Below are positions 38,550-47,110 of a stretch of DNA of 64,000 nucleotides, piece by piece (the stretch's first letter is position 1; every line of letters begins with the position of its first letter). This DNA comes from Pelobacter propionicus DSM 2379 (GTDB lineage: Bacteria > Desulfobacterota > Desulfuromonadia > Geobacterales > Pseudopelobacteraceae): positions 620,001-684,000 of the forward strand of contig NC_008609.1 of NCBI RefSeq assembly GCF_000015045.1, given 5' to 3'. Below the pieces are notes generated by a model, which did not search any database, was not told where the DNA came from, and was given only the letters and a program-made list of their open reading frames with translations. Made by a program: the position numbers and the translations under genes.

Positions 38550-39854
38550 ATGCGAATCGAACTGGTACCACCCGGAGCCGGTGAACTGACCTACGAGATC
38601 AGAAACATCGTCAACGTGGCTGACAAGTTGCAGAAGCGCGGCATCAAGGTCAACTGGGAGAATATCGGTGATCCCATCGCCAAGGGGGAGATCATCCCCG
38701 CCTGGATGAAGGAGATCGTGGTCCGGGCGGTCATGGACGATTCCACCTGGGGCTACTGCCACACCCGCGGTGTGCTGGAAACCCGTGAGTTCATCTGCGA
38801 CAGGACCAACAGCCGTGGCGGCGCGCACATCACGCCGGACGACATCATCTTCTTCAACGGTCTGGGTGACGCCATCGCCAAGGTCTACGGCTGCCTGCGG
38901 GCAGGCGCGCGGGTGCTGATGCCCTCACCCTCCTACACCACCCATACCGTGGGGGAAATCTATCATGCCCAGTCTGCCCCCTCCCTGTTCCGCCTAAAGC
39001 CCGAGGACAGGTGGTATCCCGATATCGACGAGATGCGCATGCACGTGCGCTACAACCCCAACATCGCCGCCATACTGATCATCAACCCGGACAATCCCAC
39101 TGGCATGGTCTATACCCGGGAGATGCTGGAGCAGATCGTCGAGGTGGCCCGGGAAAACAACCTGTTCATCATCGCCGATGAGGTCTATACCAACATCGCC
39201 TACAACGGCGAAACAACGGTGCCGATCTGCGACGTGATCGGCGACGTGCCGGCCATCTCCATGCGGGGCATCTCCAAGGAACTGCCCTGGCCCGGCTCCC
39301 GTTGCGGCTGGATCGAGGTGTACAACAGCGACAAGGACGAACACTTCCGCAAGTACGTCAACCTGATCCTGAACGGAAAGATGAACGAGGTCTGTTCCAC
39401 CACCCTGCCCCAGACGGTCTTTCCGGCCATCATGCGGCACCCCGAGTACCAGCCCTATCTGGCGGAGCGCATCGCCCGCTACGAGAAGATGAGCAACATC
39501 ACCTACGACTACTTGAGCCAGGTGCCGGCCCTGCAGGTCAATCGCACCAACGGCGCTTTCTACATGGCGGTCGCCTTCAGGGAGGGGCTGCTCAATCATC
39601 GCCAGTCGCTTCCCATTGCCAACGCCGATGTCAGGGAGTATATCCAGGGGCTGGTCAACCAGCCGGGGGTCTCGCCGGACAAACGCTTCGTCTATCACAT
39701 GCTGGCGGCAACCGGCATCTGCGTGGTGCCGCTCTCCTCCTTCTCCACGCCGCTGCAGGGGTTCCGCGTGACCCTGCTGGAAAAGGATGAGGACGAGTGC
39801 CGCCGCATCTACCAAACCCTGGCGGAGAAGATAGGCGAGTACCTGCAGTCATAG
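38550..39854 (+). CDS. PLP-dependent aminotransferase, class I/II (possibly alanine-forming)
   Basis: A 434-residue fold-type I aminotransferase. Landmarks are MPSPSYTTHTVGEIYHA, INPDNPTGMVYTREML, FIIADEVYTNIAYNGE and the PLP-lysine segment MRGISKELPWPGSRCGWIEVY, where the lysine in GISKE should hold the cofactor. ATG 38550 follows GGAGGA. The upstream leader with ten alanine codons suggests that the product is alanine, that is, pyruvate plus glutamate giving alanine. The enzyme sequence alone does not prove this. LeuC-LeuD lie convergent downstream. Confidence 0.88.
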   Translation: MRIELVPPGAGELTYEIRNIVNVADKLQKRGIKVNWENIGDPIAKGEIIPAWMKEIVVRAVMDDSTWGYCHTRGVLETREFICDRTNSRGGAHITPDDIIFFNGLGDAIAKVYGCLRAGARVLMPSPSYTTHTVGEIYHAQSAPSLFRLKPEDRWYPDIDEMRMHVRYNPNIAAILIINPDNPTGMVYTREMLEQIVEVARENNLFIIADEVYTNIAYNGETTVPICDVIGDVPAISMRGISKELPWPGSRCGWIEVYNSDKDEHFRKYVNLILNGKMNEVCSTTLPQTVFPAIMRHPEYQPYLAERIARYEKMSNITYDYLSQVPALQVNRTNGAFYMAVAFREGLLNHRQSLPIANADVREYIQGLVNQPGVSPDKRFVYHMLAATGICVVPLSSFSTPLQGFRVTLLEKDEDECRRIYQTLAEKIGEYLQS

Positions 39855-39892
39855 CTGCGGGTGCCGCTGCCATCGCCGTGGGTTCGCACACG

Positions 39893-39930
39893 CAGAAACG
39901 GGGAGAGGCCCTTGCCTCTCCCCGTTTCTG
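39893..39930. terminator. 17-bp bidirectional terminator hairpin
   Basis: CAGAAACGGGGAGAGGC (39893-39909), loop CCTT and its exact complement (39914-39930) lie between the convergent aminotransferase and leuD genes. It can serve both strands. Confidence 0.8.
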
Positions 39931-39981
39931 TATTCATCCCCCCTGTCAGGGAAGCGGGTAGATCCGTTTCCCTGCTCCGCC

Positions 39982-40509
39982 TCAGTAGTTCCTGTCCGCA
40001 TAATCAACCCAGCCGCCGGCCATGACCAGCGCCTTGTCGAAGGGAGAGAGTTGGAAAACGAACTCCTCGGTCTTTCCGCCTGCGTCCAGGGCCAGGCTCT
40101 GGGCCTCGATGTCGATGCAGATCCGGGCATCGTCGTTGCCAGCCAGGGAGAACAGCCGCTCCAGGTCGGCCTGGGGCAATTCGATGGCCAGCATGCCGCA
40201 GTTGAACATGTTCTGGCGGAAGATGCGGGCGAAGGACTGGGCGATCACGGTGTTGATGCCGTTCACCTCGAACACCCAGGGGGCATGCTCGCGGGAGGAG
40301 CCGCAGCCGAAGTTGGCCCGGGAGACGATCACCCGTGCCTGTTTCAGCGTCTCCCCCTTGGGGTCGAAGCCGGCCAGCTTCAGGTCCTCCAGGATGTAGG
40401 GCTTGAGCGCTTCCTTGGTTATCTCGGTCAGATATTTGGCCGGGATGATCTCGTCGGTGTTGATGTCGGAACGGTCGAGAAAGAGGGCAGGGCCTCCAAA
40501 GGTTTTCAT
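39982..40509 (-). CDS. leuD: 3-isopropylmalate dehydratase small subunit (LeuD/homoaconitase type)
   Basis: A 175-residue swivel domain that completes the isomerase with LeuC in leucine synthesis. DRSDINTDEIIPAKYLT and RANFGCGSSREHAPW are family hallmarks. The short form belongs to the LeuD/HacB-like branch common in anaerobes and archaea. I chose ATG 40509, behind AAGGAGTG; the longer open frame lies in the repeat element upstream. It is downstream of leuC, separated by a 127-base spacer that contains a palindromic element. Confidence 0.93.
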   Translation of the reverse strand: MKTFGGPALFLDRSDINTDEIIPAKYLTEITKEALKPYILEDLKLAGFDPKGETLKQARVIVSRANFGCGSSREHAPWVFEVNGINTVIAQSFARIFRQNMFNCGMLAIELPQADLERLFSLAGNDDARICIDIEAQSLALDAGGKTEEFVFQLSPFDKALVMAGGWVDYADRNY

Positions 40510-40538
40510 AGGTTCACTCCTTGGCGGATGAATTGTGG

Positions 40539-40623
40539 CGTAGGGGCACCCCCGTGTGGGTGCCCTGCTGTATTTGTTAGCAGGGGGAGGGGGCAAGGGC
40601 GGCCACATGGGACCGCCCCTACG
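40539..40623. repeat. 85-bp palindromic element between leuC and leuD
   Basis: The ends CGTAGGGGC (40539-40547) and GCCCCTACG (40615-40623) are perfect inverted repeats. Inside are three hairpins: GGGCACCC / GGGTGCCC (40544-40551 / 40558-40565), CCCTGCT / AGCAGGG (40563-40569 / 40579-40585) and GGGCGG / CCGCCC (40597-40602 / 40613-40618). The form suggests a dispersed intergenic repeat. It sits inside the leuC-leuD transcript. Confidence 0.7.
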
Positions 40624-40636
40624 GGATGGTCACCGA

Positions 40637-41920
40637 TTACAGGTACTTTCTCGGGTCGGCGATGACCCCTTCGATGGCGCTGGCTGCAGCGGTGGCCGGC
40701 GACATCAGGTGCACCATGCCTCCCTTGCCCATCCTGCCCATGAAGTTGCGGTTGGTGGTGGCGGCGCAGACCTCCCCTTCGGCCAAGACACCGTTGGACA
40801 TGCCCAGGCAGGCGCCACAGGTGGGGTTGGTGATGCAGAAACCGGCCTCCATGAAGATCTCCATCAGCCCTTCCTTCAGCGCCTCCTGGTACACCTTGGG
40901 GGTTGCCGGGGAGAGGATGCCGCGTACATGGGGGGCGAGCTTTTTCCCCTTCAGGATGCCTGCGGCGATGCGCAGGTCCTCCAGCCGGCCGTTGGTACAG
41001 GAGCCCAGGTAGATCTGGTCCACTTTTGTTCCGGCCAGCTCGGTCACCGGCTTGACCTGGTCAGGCTTGTAGCCGAAGGTGACCGTCGGCTCCAGGTTGG
41101 TGACGTCGATGTCGATCACTTGCTCGTACGAGGCGTCCGGGTCGGAGCACCATTTACCGTACTCGGCCAGGGCGGCTTCCTTGCTCTCGAACTCGTCGCT
41201 TATGAAGGGCCACAGGTAGTCAACGGTGGTCATGTCCGGCATGCAGATGCCGGAGGTGCCGCCAGCCTCGATGGCCATGTTGCACAGGGCCATGCGGGAA
41301 TCCATGGTCATGGCGGCGATGGTGTCGCCGTGGAACTCCATCACCCGGTCGGTGGCGCCGTTGACGCCGATTCTGCCTATGATGTGCAGGATCACGTCCT
41401 TGGCATAGACCCCTGTGGGTAGCTGGCCAATGACGTTGAAGCGGATGGTCTTTGGCTGGCGGAAGGCGCAGACCCCCTTCAGGATGCCCACCTCCAGGTC
41501 GGTGGTGCCGATGCCGGCGGCAAAGGCGCCGAAGGCGCCGTGGGTGCAGGTGTGGGAGTCTCCCATGATCACGGTGTAGCCGGGGCGGATGAACCCTTTC
41601 TCCGGGAACAGGGCGTGGCAGACGCCGTTTGCGCCTATGTCAAAGAAGTCCGGGATGTCGTGGCGCCGGGCCCAGTCGCGCAGGATCTTTGCCTGGGTGG
41701 CAGTTTTACTGTCCTTGCTGGGGGTGACGTGGTCGATGACCGCCTTGATCTTGGTGCTGTCGAAGACCCGGTCCTTGTTACGGCGCACCAGGTCGTCGAT
41801 GGCGATGGGGGTGGTGATCTCATGGCAGAGCACGACGTCCAGGCGCAGGACCTTTGTGCCGGGAAAGGGCTCGTCAACCAGGTGACTCTCGAATATCTTC
41901 TCCGCGATGGTCTTGGGCAT
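40637..41920 (-). CDS. leuC: 3-isopropylmalate dehydratase large subunit (LeuC/homoaconitase type)
   Basis: A 427-residue aconitase-superfamily subunit holding a 4Fe-4S cluster. DSHTCTHGAFGAFAAGIGTTD, YLGSCTNGRLEDL and NPTCGACLGMSNG carry the active-site and cluster cysteines. The ATG at 41920 follows AAAGAGG. The length and the short LeuD partner point to the LeuC2/HacA-type branch, so methylthioalkylmalate or homoaconitate substrates cannot be excluded, but leucine synthesis is most likely. Confidence 0.93.
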   Translation of the reverse strand: MPKTIAEKIFESHLVDEPFPGTKVLRLDVVLCHEITTPIAIDDLVRRNKDRVFDSTKIKAVIDHVTPSKDSKTATQAKILRDWARRHDIPDFFDIGANGVCHALFPEKGFIRPGYTVIMGDSHTCTHGAFGAFAAGIGTTDLEVGILKGVCAFRQPKTIRFNVIGQLPTGVYAKDVILHIIGRIGVNGATDRVMEFHGDTIAAMTMDSRMALCNMAIEAGGTSGICMPDMTTVDYLWPFISDEFESKEAALAEYGKWCSDPDASYEQVIDIDVTNLEPTVTFGYKPDQVKPVTELAGTKVDQIYLGSCTNGRLEDLRIAAGILKGKKLAPHVRGILSPATPKVYQEALKEGLMEIFMEAGFCITNPTCGACLGMSNGVLAEGEVCAATTNRNFMGRMGKGGMVHLMSPATAAASAIEGVIADPRKYL

Positions 41921-42101
41921 GATTCGTTACCTCTTTCGATGCGATAGTGAAGGTTTTGTAGCAGAATTGCGGGGGGAAGTAAATCGCCCAAAGCCCATCC
42001 GCTCTCCACGAGGTGCCGGATTAGGGCAACTTTAGCGTGGCAAGCCTGGCAAGCCTGGTGTATAAACGGGAAATTCATGGAGAGGTGCGGGGAGTGCAAT
42101 T

Positions 42102-42851
42102 GTGACACCGAACAGTATCAGGGAATTGCTGGGCGCCGTGAGTCAGGGGAAAACCTCGGTGGACGACGCCGTAGAACGCTTGCGCCATCTCCCCTTTCAG
42201 GATCTGGGCTGCGCCCAGGTGGATCACCACCGCGAGCTGCGCCAGGGAATGCCAGAGGTGATCTTCGGCGAGGGGAAGGATGCCGGCCAGATCGTTCAGA
42301 TCATGACCGCCATGCATGCCACCGGGAGCAATATCCTGGTGACGCGGCTTTCCCCGGAAAAGGGCGCCGAGATCGGGACGCATTTCCCCGCTGCCCGCTA
42401 TCACGACGAGGCGCGCTGCCTGACCCTGGCTCAACGCCCGCCGGAGATGCGCGGGCGGGGCACGATCCTGGTGGTATCCGCCGGCACCTCCGACATCGGG
42501 GTGGCGGCCGAGGCGCTGGTCACGGCCCGCTTCCTGGGCAATGAGGCGGAGCCGCTCTATGATGTGGGGGTGTCCGGAATCCATCGCCTGCTAGCGCGGC
42601 GCGAGATGCTCTGCTCGGCCTCGGTGATCATCGTAGTGGCCGGCATGGAGGGGGCCCTGCCATCGGTGGTGGGGGGGCTGGTGGATCGGCCGGTTATCGC
42701 CGTGCCCACTTCCGTCGGTTATGGCGCCTCCTTCGGCGGTATCGCAGCCCTGCTGGGCATGCTCAATTCCTGCGCCGCCGGTGTGACGGTGGTCAACATC
42801 GACAACGGTTTCGGCGCTGCCTGCGCGGCGAGCCTGATCAATAGAGTATGA
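42102..42851 (+). CDS. larB: LarB: pyridinium-3,5-biscarboxylate mononucleotide synthase
   Basis: A 249-residue PurE-like enzyme. In known systems LarB carboxylates and hydrolyses nicotinic acid adenine dinucleotide, the first step to the nickel-pincer (NPN) cofactor. [43 protein letters not shown] and [24 protein letters not shown] are family motifs. It starts at GTG 42102 behind GGGGAG. It overlaps larC in an ATGA. No larA or larE gene is in the window. Confidence 0.94.
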   Translation: MTPNSIRELLGAVSQGKTSVDDAVERLRHLPFQDLGCAQVDHHRELRQGMPEVIFGEGKDAGQIVQIMTAMHATGSNILVTRLSPEKGAEIGTHFPAARYHDEARCLTLAQRPPEMRGRGTILVVSAGTSDIGVAAEALVTARFLGNEAEPLYDVGVSGIHRLLARREMLCSASVIIVVAGMEGALPSVVGGLVDRPVIAVPTSVGYGASFGGIAALLGMLNSCAAGVTVVNIDNGFGAACAASLINRV

Positions 42852-44026
42852 AACATATCATCCATTTCGACTGCTTTGCCGGTATCTCCGGCGACATGAC
42901 CGTTGCTGCCCTGTTGGACCTGGGGGTGCCGCTGGAGCATCTTCGGGACGAGTTGGCCCGACTCGACCTGCCGCGGGACTCCTACTCCCTCTCCATTCAC
43001 CGCACCGAGCGGAGGCATCTGGCTGCGCTCAGGTTCGACGTACAGGTTCTGGATCAGCGGACAGAGCGTGGGTATGCCGCCATCGACGGGCTGATCGCCG
43101 CAAGCTCCCTCTCCGGGCCGGTCAGGGAACGGGCGCGGGCAATTTTCCGGCGTCTGGCCGAGGCAGAGGCGCTGGTGCATGGCGTGGCGGTGGGGGAGGT
43201 TCACTTTCACGAGGTCGGCGCGGTGGACTCCATCGTGGATATCGTGGGCACTGCCATCTGTCTGGATTATCTGGGGGTTGACGGCCTGTCCGCCGCACCG
43301 CTGCCGCTGGGGAGCGGTTTTGTCCACACCGCCCATGGGGTGCTGCCGGTGCCTGCCCCGGCCACGGCCGAACTGCTCAAGGGGATGGCGGTGCATGGCG
43401 AATGCGGCCCGGGAGAGCGGGTGACGCCTACCGGCGCGGCCATCCTGGCCGCCCTGGCAACCAGCGTCACTGCCCAGCCGGCCATGACCGTCACCGCCGT
43501 CGGGAGCGGCGCCGGCAGCAGGGACTTCCCCGATGTACCCAACATCCTGCGGGCCTTCCTCGGCAGGCCGGAGGGTGAAATGTCCGATGGCGTGTTGGTG
43601 GCCGAGACCAATATTGACGACTCCACGCCGGAACTGCTGGGCTATGTGATGGAACTGCTCCTGGAGGCGGGGGCGCTGGATGTGTTCTTCACTCCCATTC
43701 AGATGAAGAAGAACCGCCCTGGCGTGCAGCTCTCCTTTCTCTGTCGCTCCGGGCTGCTGGAGCGGCTGGCGGCGCTGGTGCTGGTGGAAACTTCGGCCAT
43801 CGGAATCAGGCACTATCCGGTCAGCCGGACCACGCTGGAACGGTGCATGGAAGAACGGGAGACCCCCTTCGGGCCGCTCCCCTTCAAGCTGCTCTTTCAC
43901 GACGGCCGGCCGCTGCGGGCCGCGCCGGAGTATGAGGCCTGCCGCAGGGTTGCCCGGGAGCGGGGCATTCCGTTGCAGGAGGTGATCAGGATTGTGTCGC
44001 AGCCAACTGTTGTGGAAGGAGGGTGA
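42848..44026 (+). CDS. larC: LarC: nickel insertion protein for the nickel-pincer cofactor
   Basis: A 392-residue LarC/DUF111 protein that inserts nickel into the pincer nucleotide in a CTP-dependent reaction. The start [26 protein letters not shown] and [17 protein letters not shown], then [17 protein letters not shown], are typical. It is a single intact gene, unlike Lactobacillus, where larC is made by frameshifting. It is followed eight bases later by cinA. Confidence 0.94.
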
Positions 44027-44033
44027 TGACGTC

Positions 44034-45287
44034 ATGAGGATTTCAACCTTGAGTATCGGAGACGAACTGATCCGTGGCCGCATTGTGGACGGCAATGCCG
44101 CCACCATTGCCGCTGCGCTGATCGGACAGGGCATGCGCGTCCAGCGGCATCTCACCGTGGGGGACAGTGAGCCCGATATCATGGATGCCCTGGCCGACCT
44201 GGGGCGCACCAGCGATGCCATAATAGTAACCGGCGGCCTCGGGCCAACGGTGGACGACCTGACCACCCATGCGGTGGCCCGGGCCACCGGACGACGCCTG
44301 GTGGTCAACGAGGAGGCCAGGGAGCACCTGCACAGGATGATGGCCCGCTTCGGCGTGCCGCCCGGCGTTCAGATCGGCGAGAAGCAGGCCATGATTCCCA
44401 CCAAGACAACCCTGATTCCCAATCCCACCGGCACCGCCTGCGGATTCCACCTGATGCATAACGGCTGCTACCAGTTCTTCATGCCCGGCGTTCCCTCGGA
44501 GATGACGGTCATGCTGCACGAGTCGGTGATTCCCTTTCTGGCTGAGCGGGATACGAAGAGACGTAGCATACGTTCTCTGGACCTGAATGTGTTCGGTCTG
44601 GGAGAACCGCGAGTGGACGAACTACTGGCCGGCATTGTCCTGCCCGGCTGCGGGCTGCAACTGGGTCTCTGCGTATCGTTCCCCATGATCAGGGTCACGC
44701 TGCTGGCCGAGGCCGACAGCGTGCAGGGGGCCGAGGAGATTCTCTCCCGCGCCGCCGATGCGGCACGGGAGAGGCTGGGTGAGCATGTTTTTTCCGAAGA
44801 GAATCAGAATCTGGCGGAGGCTGCGGGCACTCTGCTCCTCCGGCAGGGGATGACCCTCGCCCTGGCCGAGTCGTGCACCGGTGGCATGATCGCCCAGCAG
44901 ATCACCTCCGTGGCCGGCTGTTCGGGCTATTTCCTGGAGGGGGCGGTGACCTACGGCAATGTCGCCAAGAGTCGCCGCCTGGGCGTGGCGGCGGAACTTA
45001 TCGACGGGAAGGGCGCCGTGAGCAGCGAGGTGGCCGAGGCCATGGCCAAGGGGATCCGCGCTTCGGCCGGCAGCGACCTGGGGCTGGCGGTTACCGGCAT
45101 CGCCGGACCCGATGGCGGTACGGAGGAGAAGCCGGTGGGTACGGTCTACATCTCCCTGGCAACGGCGGATGGCTGTCGCACGGAGCGCTTCCTGTTCGGC
45201 CGCGGTCGCGACGATATCCGTATCCTGACCACCTGGACCGCCCTGGACTGGATCAGGCGCTACCTGCTGCAGCGTTCGGCAGTCTGA
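44034..45287 (+). CDS. cinA: CinA-family protein with nicotinamide-nucleotide amidase (PncC) domain
   Basis: A 417-residue two-domain protein. The N-terminal half is the molybdopterin-binding-like CinA domain ([23 protein letters not shown], then [15 protein letters not shown]). The C-terminal half is PncC ([32 protein letters not shown], then [18 protein letters not shown]), which deamidates NMN to nicotinate mononucleotide. I chose ATG 44034, with AAGGAGG 11 bases upstream. It lies behind larBC; its product feeds the nicotinate branch that LarB draws on. Confidence 0.93.
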
Positions 45288-45447
45288 GACGCCCTCTTTC
45301 CCGCCGCTGATGCGCTTTGCGTGGTTACTGGTGCGCGCGCCAGGGATATCCGTCATGCCCTCCCCCTGTGTAGTTGTTTCACCGTGTGGATTGGTTGTTT
45401 TGTGAGTGGGGTATTTGTCGGAAAGGGTACTGCTTTTTAATAGTTGC

Positions 45448-45476
45448 TTGACTTGTCCGTTGATAATGTGTATTAC
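45448..45476 (+). promoter_or_regulatory. Candidate promoter of the nuo operon
   Basis: TTGACT (45448-45453) and TATTAC (45471-45476) are 17 bases apart in an AT-rich stretch. They lie about 118 bases upstream of nuoA, in the 306-base gap after cinA. The rest of that gap shows a hairpin at 45525-45551 and nothing else I can support. Confidence 0.6.
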
Positions 45477-45524
45477 TGTTTCCGCTTTTTGGCTGGTGTT
45501 TTCTTTGTTTTTTTGTGATCGCTG

Positions 45525-45551
45525 AAACCGCATTTCTTTTTTGTGCGGTTT
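45525..45551 (+). other. Hairpin in the nuo leader
   Basis: AAACCGCA (45525-45532) pairs with TGCGGTTT (45544-45551) around an 11-base, T-rich loop. It lies between the candidate promoter and nuoA. There is no T-run after the stem, so it is not a simple terminator. Confidence 0.4.
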
Positions 45552-45593
45552 GTGTCGGGGCTGAGATTTAAACGGCAAGGATGAGTGACTGAT

Positions 45594-45965
45594 ATGGATA
45601 TGAGCCCGTACTTTTCGTTTTTTCTGTTTCTTCTGGCGTCGGTCGGTTTTGTCGGTTTGATTGTCGGTCTGAACGCGCTCCTTGGTCCGCGCAGCGAGCC
45701 GAGCGCCATCAAGCTGGAGCCGTTCGAGTGCGGTTCCAACCCCCTGCAACAGCGCAACGTCCGTCCGCTGTCCATCAAGTACTACCCCATCGCCATCTTT
45801 TTTCTTCTGTTCGATCTGGAAGCCGTGCTTCTGTTCATCTGGGCGGTATCCGCCGGCAACCGCGACATGGCCACGCTCTCGTTGTTCTCGTTTCTGTTTT
45901 TCATGGGCGTGCTTTCTTTGGCATTCATCTATATCTGGAAGGAAGGTGGTCTTGAATGGCGATGA
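45594..45965 (+). CDS. nuoA: NADH:quinone oxidoreductase (complex I) subunit A
   Basis: A 123-residue membrane subunit with three helices. The loop KLEPFECGSNPLQQRNVRPLSIKYYPIAIFFLLFDLEAVLLF is the NuoA signature with its conserved cysteine and acidic residues. ATG 45594 is chosen with AAGGATGAG upstream; GTG 45585 and ATG 45600 are alternatives. It overlaps nuoB by 10 bases. Confidence 0.93.
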   Translation: MDMSPYFSFFLFLLASVGFVGLIVGLNALLGPRSEPSAIKLEPFECGSNPLQQRNVRPLSIKYYPIAIFFLLFDLEAVLLFIWAVSAGNRDMATLSLFSFLFFMGVLSLAFIYIWKEGGLEWR

Positions 45966-46447
45966 TGGAGTATCTGACAACCCGTAAGGACGAACTGATC
46001 GGCTGGGTCCGCAAGTTCAGTATTTTTCCCTATCCCTTCGTCACCGCCTGCTGCGGCATGGAATTCATGGCCGTTGCCTCCACCCTGTACGACACCGACC
46101 GTTTCGGTGCCGCGCTTCCCCGCTTTACCCCCCGTCAGTCCGACCTTTTGATGGTAGTCGGCACCATCACCCACAAGGAAGCCCCGGTCATTAAAAGAGT
46201 CTACGACCAGATGTGCGATCCCAAATGGGTCATGGCGTTTGGCGCCTGCGCCACCAGTGGTGGTGTCTATCGCAACTACACCGTGCTTCAGGGTGTGGAC
46301 CGGATCATCCCGGTGGATATCTACATCCCCGGCTGCCCGCCGCGCCCCGAGATGGTCATCGACGCCATCATGAAACTGCAGGACAAGATAGCCGGCGAGC
46401 GCCACCCGATCTTCCCGTACGAGAAACAGAACCCGGTCCCGGTCTGA
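45956..46447 (+). CDS. nuoB: Complex I subunit B (NuoB)
   Basis: A 163-residue subunit holding the terminal cluster N2. The tandem cysteines are in TACCGMEFMAVAS, with further ligands in FGACATSGGVYRNY and YIPGCPPRPEMVI. It has the adjacent-cysteine form of respiratory NuoB, unlike the CNGC form of the hydrogenase subunit at 11936. A spacer of about 200 bases with a palindromic element separates it from nuoC. Confidence 0.95.
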   Translation: MAMMEYLTTRKDELIGWVRKFSIFPYPFVTACCGMEFMAVASTLYDTDRFGAALPRFTPRQSDLLMVVGTITHKEAPVIKRVYDQMCDPKWVMAFGACATSGGVYRNYTVLQGVDRIIPVDIYIPGCPPRPEMVIDAIMKLQDKIAGERHPIFPYEKQNPVPV

Positions 46448-46472
46448 TTCCGGGAAGCGAGTAACATTATCT

Positions 46473-46560
46473 CACACGAAGCCACGAAGAAAGCAAACAC
46501 GCGGTTAGAGCCTTCTGTTTGTTCGTCAGGTTTTCTTCGTGAACTTCGTGACTTCGTGTG
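46473..46560. repeat. Interrupted palindrome between nuoB and nuoC
   Basis: CACACGAAG (46473-46481) pairs with CTTCGTGTG (46552-46560), and CACGAAGAAA (46483-46492) pairs with TTTCTTCGTG (46532-46541). The short unit ACTTCGTG is repeated on the right arm. It resembles a dispersed intergenic repeat and lies in the middle of the nuo operon. Confidence 0.65.
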
Positions 46561-46645
46561 CGTAATTGTTTTACCCGGTTAAACGGATCCGCGTTCCATT
46601 TTGCTTTTGTGAAGTCATTCTTTCCTGACAGTAAGAGAGAACTCC

Positions 46646-47110
46646 ATGGTCAACGAGACAATACGCACCACCGTCAGTGAGTTGTACGATCGATCCTGGG
46701 ACAGTCACGGCATGCTGGTCCTTGAGACCGACGCCGGCCGTATCCTTCCCCTGATCACCCGCCTGAAGCGCTCCTTCTACTTCGATCTTCTTCTGGACAT
46801 AACCGGCGTGGACTATCCCGAGCGGGACCCTCGCTTCGACGTCGTCTACCACCTGTACAGCCCGCGCAACAACGTGCGGGTCAGGATCAAGGTACCGGTC
46901 ACGGAAGCCGAGCCCAACGTCCCGACCCTAACCGGCCTGTACGGTTCGGCCCGCTACATCGAGCGCGAAGTGCACGAGATGTACGGCATCGTCTCCATCG
47001 GCAACGACGACCTTCGTCCGATCCTTTTGTACGAAGGGTTCGAAGGCCATCCCCTGCGTAAAGACTACCCCATCGACAGGGAACAACCCATCGTCGAATA
47101 TCGGAAATAG
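46646..47110 (+). CDS. nuoC: Complex I subunit C (NuoC)
   Basis: A 154-residue 30-kDa-type subunit. YIEREVHEMYGIVSIGNDDLRPILLYEGFEGHPLRKDYP is the family signature. It is separate from NuoD, not fused as in E. coli. It ends immediately before nuoD. Confidence 0.95.
   Translation: MVNETIRTTVSELYDRSWDSHGMLVLETDAGRILPLITRLKRSFYFDLLLDITGVDYPERDPRFDVVYHLYSPRNNVRVRIKVPVTEAEPNVPTLTGLYGSARYIEREVHEMYGIVSIGNDDLRPILLYEGFEGHPLRKDYPIDREQPIVEYRK

Noticed and set aside
40510-40608. N-terminal extension of LeuD
   Set aside because: The extra residues come from the palindromic repeat between leuC and leuD. ATG 40509 has a good ribosome binding site and fits the family start.
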